Assembly: GCF_007992715.1 (NCBI RefSeq)
Contig: NZ_BKAU01000001.1
Coordinates: 620,001 to 684,000, forward strand
Direction of reading: 5' to 3'
Origin: Chitinophaga cymbidii
GTDB lineage: Bacteria; Bacteroidota; Bacteroidia; Chitinophagales; Chitinophagaceae
Length of the DNA: 64,000 nt
Below the pieces are notes generated by a model that searched no databases, was not told where the DNA came from, and worked only from the letters and a program-made list of their open reading frames with translations. Made by a program: the position numbers and the translations under genes. Below are positions 54,672 to 61,313 of this stretch, in pieces. Positions within the stretch are counted from its first letter, which is position 1, and each line of letters begins with the position of its first letter.

Positions 54672-57656
54672 TTAAAACTTCAGGTTGATACCGAACATGA
54701 GCGTAGTGGCGGTGGGATAGTCGCCTCCGCCATCGGGATCGTACCCTACGTAATCTGTTTTTGTCCACAGGTTCTGCCCGGAGAGGTATACGCTTGATCC
54801 GCCGAAACCGGGCACCAGTGAGGATGAAAAAGTATAGCTGAGCTGCACGTTGCGTATTTTCAGATAGGAAGCGTTCATCAGCTGGTAGGTGGATGTGAGG
54901 ATGTTGCTGTAGCCCGCGCGGGGGATGTTGCTGTTGGGATTGGAGGGGGACCACCTGTTGAGGAGGTTCACGGATTTGTTCCCGCTGTCTGATGGATCGG
55001 TGAGCCCCGTGTTCTCCACGCGGTCCGCTCCCGCGGCGCCTTGCAGGAATACCGTCAGGGAAAAATTCTTGTATCCGAATACGCTGTTGAAGCCGTAAAT
55101 AAATTCCGGCAATGAATTACCCATCACGATCCGGTCATCGGCATTCAACAATCCATCTTTATTTACATCCCTGTATTTTGCATCACCCGGCTTAACATTC
55201 GTCTGCGCGGACTGTGCGTCGATTTCCGCCTGGTTGTGGAATACGCCGTCGTATACATAACCGAGGTAGTTGCCCGGAGGATAACCGACGAACAAGGTAG
55301 TGGAGGTGGCGCGGCCAAGGGAGGTGACCTGCGGTTTGTTGCGGGCGAAATTCACGTCGGCCGTCCAGGTGAAACCGCCGGTGAAGATGTCCCCGCCGAG
55401 GTTTACTTCGAAGCCTTTGTTCTGCAATCCGCCGGTGTTGTACAAAGCGCTGCTGTACCCGGAGTATGCCGGGAGGTCTACGGTGAAGAGAAGGTCGCGG
55501 GTGTCTTTTTTGTAATAGTCCGCGGTCAGGCGCAGCCGGCTGTCAAACAGTGCGAGGTCTATCCCGATGTCCCATTGCGCGGTCTTCTCCCATTTCAGTT
55601 CACCGTTGGCTAGCCGTGTATGTCGCGCGGCGGGATACAGCTTGTTATCGAAAACGTAAAAATTGGAGGTGGTGACCGTAGCGAGCGATTGATAACTGCC
55701 GATCTCCTGGTTGCCGGTGAGCCCGTAACTGCCCCTTATCTTCAGATCGGAAACAAACTTCACATCTTCCATAAAAGGTTCTTCGGACAAACGGTATCCC
55801 AGCGCCATGGAAGGGAAATATCCCCACTTGTTGGCGGCGCCGAATTTTGAAGAACCATCCGCGCGGAACGAGGCCGTCAGCAGATATTTATTATCGTACT
55901 GATAATTGATCCTGCCGATAAAAGAGGCCATCGCCCATTCATTCAACGAAGAACCGATAATGGTGGAGCCGGTGGCGCTGCCGATGGAGTTTACGCCCAG
56001 CCGGTCGTCCGCAAAGCCGGAAGGCTCGGTGGTGGTGCTGAAGTCCTGCTCCTTCTGCCACGTAAAACCGCCGAGCAGTTCCAGGTTGTGTTTTTCACGG
56101 AAAGTCTTTGTATACCTGACCGTATTTTCATTGAGTATATTCGTCACCTTTCTTTCACCGATCATGCCCAGGCCGCCGAGCAACCCGCCAATGTAGGTGG
56201 TAGCGCGGGGATAATATTCCTGGTTGTTGCGGCTCATCAGGTTGATGCCGATCAGTGAGCGGAAGGTGAGGTTTTCTATCGGCTTGTATTCCAGCGCCAT
56301 ATTTCCCAAAAGGTTATCTCCCGCCAGCTTGTTTTTGATCGTCAGCAAGGAAGCAACGGGACTTTCGGCTTTTGCCGCATTGTACCAGTAATCCACATAG
56401 CTGCCGTCTTCGTTAAACACGGGAACGGTGGGAGAAGTAGCGTATATTTTCTCGCCGACGGACCTCACGTTGCCGCTGCCGGCGCCGCTGGTGGGGACTG
56501 ATTTGTTGACCGTTCTGCTGAAGGATAACGACTGCGTGAACTTGACCTTTTCACTGAGTTTGGCATCACCGTTCACGCGGAAGGAATATCTTTTCATATT
56601 TGAATTGATCACGATCCCGTCCTGGTTGAAATAGTTTCCGGAGATGAAATATTTCAGGTTGCCTTTTCCGCTGGATAGGGAAACCTGGTGATTCTGGATG
56701 GCGGCGGGGCGGAACAGTTCATCCTGCCAGTCCGTTCCCTTTCCGATGGCGGCCGGATCAGGGAAAGGCGCCGGCAGATTGCGCGATGCGGCCCAGTCGT
56801 TCAGGTATTCCGCATGCTGTTGTCCGTTCATCAGGTCCAGCTTGTTGGCGATGGTCTGCACACCGTAGTAGCCGTTGTAGTCTACGGACATCTTGTTGCC
56901 GGAACCGCGTTTGGTGGTGATGATGATCACGCCGTTCGATCCTCTCGATCCGTAGATAGCGGTGGCGGAAGCGTCTTTCAGCACCTGGATGGATTCAATG
57001 TCGTTTGGGTTCAGTGAAGCCAGGGCGTTGGTAGGCGTAAAGGTGCCATAAGAAGTGCCGGAAGGATCTTTGCTGTTATTGTAAACCGGCACGTCGTCAA
57101 TTACAAAAAGCGGTTCATTGCCGGCGTTGAGGGAACTGGCGCCCCTGATCCGGATGTTCAGCCGGCCGCCCGGAGCGCCGGAGGACTGCGAAACGTCCAC
57201 ACCCGCCGCACGGCCCTGTATCAGCTGGTCCACACTCACGGCAGGCTGGTTTTTAATAGCCGCTGAGGAGATGGACGAAATGGAGCCGGTGATATCTTTC
57301 CGCTGTTGCGTACCATATCCCACTACCACTACTTCCTGCATGGCGGAAGATTCGGCTTCCATCACTATGTCGATCGAAGATTGCCCGTTGATCTTTACTT
57401 CCTGTGTTTTAAAACCTACATAGGAGATCACGAGCGTGCCATTCGGGTCTGTTACGCTGATCCTGTATTTTCCGAGAGTGTCCGTTTTGGTGGCGTTACC
57501 CGTTCCCTTTTCGAGTACGCTTGCTCCCGGCAGTTTTTCGCCGTTTTGTAAAGCCGTGATGGTGCCCGTTACTACCCTTTTTTTCTCCTGGGCCTCCGCC
57601 GGGAGCATGTATGCCATGCAGAGCATCAGTAACGTGGAAAAAAATCTCTTTTTCAT
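54672..57656 (-). CDS. SusC/RagA TonB-dependent outer-membrane transporter
   Basis: A 994-residue SusC: signal peptide ending near LPAEAQ, carboxypeptidase-regulatory-like domain (about 28-105), VVVVGYGTQQRKDITGSI, plug with VLKDASATAIYGSRGSNGV, and a barrel ending LMFGINLKF. There is no STN domain. It lies 13 nt after the first GH33-like gene. Flanking by two GH33-like enzymes suggests import of a sialylated or Kdo/Dha-type glycan or the released sugar. Confidence 0.94.
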   Translation of the reverse strand: MKKRFFSTLLMLCMAYMLPAEAQEKKRVVTGTITALQNGEKLPGASVLEKGTGNATKTDTLGKYRISVTDPNGTLVISYVGFKTQEVKINGQSSIDIVMEAESSAMQEVVVVGYGTQQRKDITGSISSISSAAIKNQPAVSVDQLIQGRAAGVDVSQSSGAPGGRLNIRIRGASSLNAGNEPLFVIDDVPVYNNSKDPSGTSYGTFTPTNALASLNPNDIESIQVLKDASATAIYGSRGSNGVIIITTKRGSGNKMSVDYNGYYGVQTIANKLDLMNGQQHAEYLNDWAASRNLPAPFPDPAAIGKGTDWQDELFRPAAIQNHQVSLSSGKGNLKYFISGNYFNQDGIVINSNMKRYSFRVNGDAKLSEKVKFTQSLSFSRTVNKSVPTSGAGSGNVRSVGEKIYATSPTVPVFNEDGSYVDYWYNAAKAESPVASLLTIKNKLAGDNLLGNMALEYKPIENLTFRSLIGINLMSRNNQEYYPRATTYIGGLLGGLGMIGERKVTNILNENTVRYTKTFREKHNLELLGGFTWQKEQDFSTTTEPSGFADDRLGVNSIGSATGSTIIGSSLNEWAMASFIGRINYQYDNKYLLTASFRADGSSKFGAANKWGYFPSMALGYRLSEEPFMEDVKFVSDLKIRGSYGLTGNQEIGSYQSLATVTTSNFYVFDNKLYPAARHTRLANGELKWEKTAQWDIGIDLALFDSRLRLTADYYKKDTRDLLFTVDLPAYSGYSSALYNTGGLQNKGFEVNLGGDIFTGGFTWTADVNFARNKPQVTSLGRATSTTLFVGYPPGNYLGYVYDGVFHNQAEIDAQSAQTNVKPGDAKYRDVNKDGLLNADDRIVMGNSLPEFIYGFNSVFGYKNFSLTVFLQGAAGADRVENTGLTDPSDSGNKSVNLLNRWSPSNPNSNIPRAGYSNILTSTYQLMNASYLKIRNVQLSYTFSSSLVPGFGGSSVYLSGQNLWTKTDYVGYDPDGGGDYPTATTLMFGINLKF

Positions 57657-57669
57657 ATCGTAGAAAGTT

Positions 57670-58800
57670 TTACTGTTGTGGTCTGTCAGCCATCAGTTGA
57701 TCCGTTTCCGTTAGTGAGAAGCGGGTGCAGACGATTGAATTTTTATTTTCTCCTGGTCTGTATTTTATGTACGTGGTGGCTACAAATGTTCTGTCCGGCA
57801 GCAGTTCGAGGCCGCTGTATCCGCAATCCCAGGTTTTGTAGCTGTGTAATAGTTTCAGGCGGTACTGGCCGGGATTGCCCTGGAGGATGTCTTCATATTT
57901 TCCTACCCACGCCACGTAGCTGTTTTTGGTAGGGCTATGCGGACCGGTATCCCTGAAAACGATCACCAGTCTTCCGTCTTTATCATATTTTGCTTTGTGG
58001 CGATCCCCCCATAATGCTTCCGGCAGAGGTTGGGCGGATGACCATGTTTGGCCTTCGTCCGCGCTTGTCATGTACAGTGATATCTTCTTTTCGTTTTCGC
58101 GTATCAGGCAAAGGAGCTGGTCGCCTTTGGGCGACCGGATGATTTCCGGCTCGCAGGGTTTCAGGCCGGCGGTATCCAGAACGGTGCGTAGCGGCCCCCA
58201 GGTGAGCCCGCCGTCTGCTGAAATGCTTTGCGCGAGGATGCATGATTTCTTTTCCACCTTTTCGCCGGGTCTTCTCCTGTTGGTCATGCCCAGCAATTTC
58301 TTACCGCCGTCTACAGGTATGATGGTGCAGAACGGCATGCCCACCGGCCCTACGCCATTGCTGCGCATCGGGCTCCAGGATGTTCCGGAAAAGATGGCTT
58401 GCTGCATGTTCTTATCGGGGCCGCTGCCGGCGAATGTGATCAGGTTGAGTTGTCCATCGGGAGCTGGCAGCAGGTAAATGGCGGGACAATTCACCGCGGT
58501 GATCCAGTTGGACGGTATGGGTTGGTTGGCCCATGTACGTCCGCCGTCGCCGCTTATTTTGGCCGGGCCGCATTTGCCGCCGTGGCCGTATGTCCATACG
58601 CAGTGAATGGTTTTTCCGTCCGGCATAAGCGCTGTGGTGGGCTGGCCATTGTATAGCTGAGGAGTTCCCTGCGCAACGACCACCTGGCGGGAGGTATCGG
58701 CGGAGAGATCTATTAGAGGCGGCAGGGACGTTGTTCCCGGGCCGGGGAGTGTTGGCAAAAGAAGTCCTGTAAGCAGGAAATACATGCTTATACTCATCAT
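57670..58800 (-). CDS. GH33-like exo-sialidase family protein, first gene of operon
   Basis: A 376-residue exported propeller protein. Asp boxes SGDGGRTW, SADGGLTW and SADEGQTW are visible. CEPEII and CGYSGLELLPD hold candidate catalytic Glu and Tyr. TNRRRPGEK and LIRENEK provide arginines, but I cannot assign the full triad. It is clearly different from the GH33-like protein at 52053-53159, so the two may act on different linkages. Neighbour order (operator, this gene, SusC, SusD, second GH33-like) makes it the first gene controlled by the FCD regulator. Confidence 0.78.
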   Translation of the reverse strand: MMSISMYFLLTGLLLPTLPGPGTTSLPPLIDLSADTSRQVVVAQGTPQLYNGQPTTALMPDGKTIHCVWTYGHGGKCGPAKISGDGGRTWANQPIPSNWITAVNCPAIYLLPAPDGQLNLITFAGSGPDKNMQQAIFSGTSWSPMRSNGVGPVGMPFCTIIPVDGGKKLLGMTNRRRPGEKVEKKSCILAQSISADGGLTWGPLRTVLDTAGLKPCEPEIIRSPKGDQLLCLIRENEKKISLYMTSADEGQTWSSAQPLPEALWGDRHKAKYDKDGRLVIVFRDTGPHSPTKNSYVAWVGKYEDILQGNPGQYRLKLLHSYKTWDCGYSGLELLPDRTFVATTYIKYRPGENKNSIVCTRFSLTETDQLMADRPQQ

Positions 58801-58845
58801 AACTGTGGAGCTTGAAGTTTGTGCTGGTTAGTTATTTAATGTTCA

Positions 58846-58860
58846 ATATGTCCTACATAT
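58846..58860. promoter_or_regulatory. Palindrome ATATGT-CCT-ACATAT, candidate operator of the FCD regulator
   Basis: A perfect 15-bp palindrome with a GT-N3-AC core, the half-site style known for FadR/FCD-type GntR proteins. It lies 46 bp upstream of the GH33-like gene start. A near copy (TATGTTCTACAAA) is at 59772-59784 before the regulator gene. TTCCTTTG on the minus strand (58871-58864), one base off the -7 consensus, sits just upstream of it, so a bound repressor would cover the transcript start. Confidence 0.6.
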
Positions 58861-58863
58861 AGA

Positions 58864-58871
58864 CAAAGGAA
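58864..58871 (-). promoter_or_regulatory. Possible -7 element TTCCTTTG of the GH33-like/SusCD operon
   Basis: The minus-strand sequence TTCCTTTG differs from TANNTTTG only at its second base. It lies immediately upstream of the palindrome at 58846-58860, the same order as in the regulator's own promoter. No clear -33 element was seen. Confidence 0.35.
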
Positions 58872-59056
58872 TAGATTATTTTCAAGTTTTCCTAATTTTT
58901 CTTGGGAAGAATTAATTGGCGGGGGATGTGGGCGCGCGTTGTTCATTGACTGCGCTGGAAGAATCAATTGCCGGAAGACAGGAGCATGCGCTGTTTATCA
59001 ACTGCGCTGGCATTGCCTCAGGCAGGGCGAACGGGTTCTTCAGGTTTTAAAGAGGA

Positions 59057-59752
59057 TTATTTCAGGCGGTCAAAATGGGGTTTGAGATGTGCGTACATGC
59101 CTTTTTTGAAGTCTTCCTTTGATCCGTTCCGCAGGATGGACACCAGCCCCCGGTGATCGATCTTGCCGCTAACAGGTTTGTCCACCAATGCAATAACGTA
59201 GGCAAAAACCGGCAGCAGCATGATCTGGAATCTTTTGAGCGTGCTGTTGCCCGTCATTTCATATAGCTTGCCGTGAAAGGCGATCTCGTTTTTTACCAGG
59301 AAGGACTTATCCTTGTTGATCTCGTTGTTGGCAATCTGTTCCAGCTCATCGATATCGGCTTCCGTCATGCGTACATACAGCAGGTCCGCCAGCCCCATTT
59401 CCAGTACCAGCCTCAATTCAAAAATATCTCTCAGGGTGGTATCGTCGATAATGAGCGGGTCCAGCACACGTTCGAACGCCTGTAAAATATCCGGACTGGC
59501 CAGCACCATTCCTTTGCGTTTGCGGGTTTCGATCATGCCGAGCATCCGCAGGCGGCTCAGTGCTTCCCGCACTACGTTCCTGCTGACGCCGAGAGCCTCC
59601 GCGAGATCTGTTTCCTTGGGGAGCGCGTCACCGGGTTTGAGCGACATTTTTTTCAGGTACTGCCGGAGCTTCAGTTCCACATCATCCGCCATGGTATTGG
59701 CCTTCACCCGCCCCAGGTTCTTGCTCAGGTCGTTTATAAGCGATTCGTTCAT
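59057..59752 (-). CDS. GntR-family regulator with FCD effector domain
   Basis: A 231-residue FadR-subfamily regulator. The winged helix-turn-helix spans about 20-88 (LPKETDLAEALGVSRNVVREALSRL). The all-helical FCD domain (about 95-225) has metal- or ligand-binding residues in NEIAFHGKLYEMTGN, DHRGLV and HLKPHFDRL. FCD regulators bind small organic or sugar acids and usually repress. It is upstream of and codirectional with the GH33-like/SusCD operon, with matching palindromes before that operon and before itself. It probably controls both, with the inducer being a sugar acid released by the operon. Confidence 0.9.
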   Translation of the reverse strand: MNESLINDLSKNLGRVKANTMADDVELKLRQYLKKMSLKPGDALPKETDLAEALGVSRNVVREALSRLRMLGMIETRKRKGMVLASPDILQAFERVLDPLIIDDTTLRDIFELRLVLEMGLADLLYVRMTEADIDELEQIANNEINKDKSFLVKNEIAFHGKLYEMTGNSTLKRFQIMLLPVFAYVIALVDKPVSGKIDHRGLVSILRNGSKEDFKKGMYAHLKPHFDRLK

Positions 59753-59771
59753 TCTCTAGTTGCTTTGCTAT

Positions 59772-59784
59772 TATGTTCTACAAA
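59772..59784. promoter_or_regulatory. Operator-like site TATGTTCTACAAA before the FCD regulator gene
   Basis: It matches 11 of 13 bases of TATGTCCTACATA at 58847-58859, keeping the GT-N3-AC core. It overlaps the regulator's -7 element, which fits autoregulation. Confidence 0.5.
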
Positions 59785-59788
59785 TATA
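59781..59788 (-). promoter_or_regulatory. -7 element TATATTTG of the FCD regulator gene
   Basis: Minus strand 59788-59781 reads TATATTTG, an exact TANNTTTG match, about 30 bp before the ATG at 59752. It overlaps the operator-like site at 59772-59784. Confidence 0.5.
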
Positions 59789-59822
59789 CAAAAAGGTTCA
59801 TCGGAAGATAAGGATAAGTAAA

Positions 59823-59862
59823 AAGTCATTAACAGCCACCCCAAGGCAGCCGTTAATGACTT
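59823..59862 (-). terminator. Intrinsic terminator of the RND efflux operon
   Basis: AAGTCATTAAC (59823-59833) and GTTAATGACTT (59852-59862) form a perfect 11-bp stem with an 18-nt loop. In the minus-strand transcript a short U-run follows. It lies about 20 nt after the TolC-like gene. A T-run also follows on the plus strand, so it may work both ways. Confidence 0.8.
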
Positions 59863-59879
59863 GCAATTTTTAAAATGAT

Positions 59880-61313
59880 CTAATTCCATCCCCCACCTAA
59901 CGCCTGGTAGATATTCACCACGGCATTCATCCGCTCCTTCTGCGTTTCCACCAGCTCAAATTTCGATTCCAGTGCATCGCGCTGCGTCATCAGCACTTCC
60001 ATATAATCGGCCCGTGCTGATTTGAAAAGGTCATTTGAAATGGCGATGGACTGGGTGAGCGCTTCCACCTGTTTCGATTTCAGATCGTAACTCTTTTTCA
60101 GGTTACTGATCTTCGCCAGTTGATTGGCGACCTCCACGTAGGCATTCAGGATAGTGCGTTCGTAGTTATAAACAGCCTGTACCTGCTTTGCATTGGCATT
60201 GTAATAAGTGGCCTTGATCGCGTTCCTGTTGACAAGCGGTGCCACAAGGTCTCCTGTCAGCGAATACAGCAGCGATTCGGGCGTCTTCACGAGATAGGAA
60301 GGATTGAACGCCTGGTACCCGATGGCCGCGGAAATACCCAGGGAGGGATAAAAGCGGCTCTTCGCCACCTTTACATCCAGCTTTGCCGCGGCGAGGTCCA
60401 GCTCGGCCTGTTTGATATCGGGACGATTAGCCAGCAACTGCGAAGGAATGCCTGCATGAATGGCATCGGGTATTGCGCGGTTAAAAGCTTCATCGTTCCT
60501 TTGAACGGGAGACGGAAACCTGCCTGTCAGGAAGTTGATCCGGTTCTCGGTTTCGGTGATCTGCTGCTGAATGCTGTACTGCAGGCTGCGGGTGCTGTAG
60601 ACTTCCGCTTCAAATTTACGTACAGCCAGCTCCGTTACCCGGGTGGCTTCCTTTTGCAGTTTTACGATTTCGAGCGCGTCGTTCTGTATATCGATGGTCT
60701 GCTTTACAATGCTCAATTGCCTGTCCAGCGCCAGCAGCTCATAGTAAGAATTGGCGATCTCGGCGATCAGGTTCGTTACCAGGAAATTCCTGCCTTCAAT
60801 GGAGGAAAGATACTTGCTGACGGCTGCTTTCTTCGCGTTCCGCAGCTTGTGCCATACGTCCAGCTCCCAGGTAGCGTAAGCGGCCAGCAGGAAATCTGGC
60901 AAGGGTTCGGGCATTTCTTTTCCGGGCTTGATGTCGGTCGTAGCTTCACTGGCGCCGCGACTGGTATACCTTCCCACTTTATCCACGCCGGCGCCGGCCT
61001 TCAGGCCCACAAAGGGCAGGTACTCCCCTTTCCTGGCCCTGATCTCGTTCCGCGTGATCTCTATCTCCTGTAAAGTGATATTCAGTTCCTGGTTATTCTG
61101 CAAAGCCGTATCGATCAGCGCCACCAGGTATGGATCGTTGAAATACGCTTTCCATTTCACTTTTGCGATGTTAACGGTGTCCTGCGAATCGCTGTAATGC
61201 GCGGGGACCGATCTGTTCTCTGTTCTGCCTGTCAGCTCCGGAATTTTACAGGCGGCATAAGTAAGGCAGATGCAACTAATACCTATGTATCTATATATGC
61301 TGTGTCTAAACAT
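59880..61313 (-). CDS. TolC/OprM-like outer-membrane efflux lipoprotein
   Basis: About 477 residues from the ATG at 61313 (an alternative ATG is at 61322) with lipobox TYAAC followed by KIPEL, as in NodT/OprM-type channels. The two outer-membrane-factor repeats are visible: LIDTALQNNQELNITLQEIEI at about 70-90 and the second half with LANRPDIKQAELDLAAAKLDV and KSRFYPSLGISAAIG. Long coiled helices separate them. It forms the outer-membrane duct for the RND transporter encoded just upstream, whose stop codon it overlaps. Confidence 0.93.
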   Translation of the reverse strand: MFRHSIYRYIGISCICLTYAACKIPELTGRTENRSVPAHYSDSQDTVNIAKVKWKAYFNDPYLVALIDTALQNNQELNITLQEIEITRNEIRARKGEYLPFVGLKAGAGVDKVGRYTSRGASEATTDIKPGKEMPEPLPDFLLAAYATWELDVWHKLRNAKKAAVSKYLSSIEGRNFLVTNLIAEIANSYYELLALDRQLSIVKQTIDIQNDALEIVKLQKEATRVTELAVRKFEAEVYSTRSLQYSIQQQITETENRINFLTGRFPSPVQRNDEAFNRAIPDAIHAGIPSQLLANRPDIKQAELDLAAAKLDVKVAKSRFYPSLGISAAIGYQAFNPSYLVKTPESLLYSLTGDLVAPLVNRNAIKATYYNANAKQVQAVYNYERTILNAYVEVANQLAKISNLKKSYDLKSKQVEALTQSIAISNDLFKSARADYMEVLMTQRDALESKFELVETQKERMNAVVNIYQALGGGWN

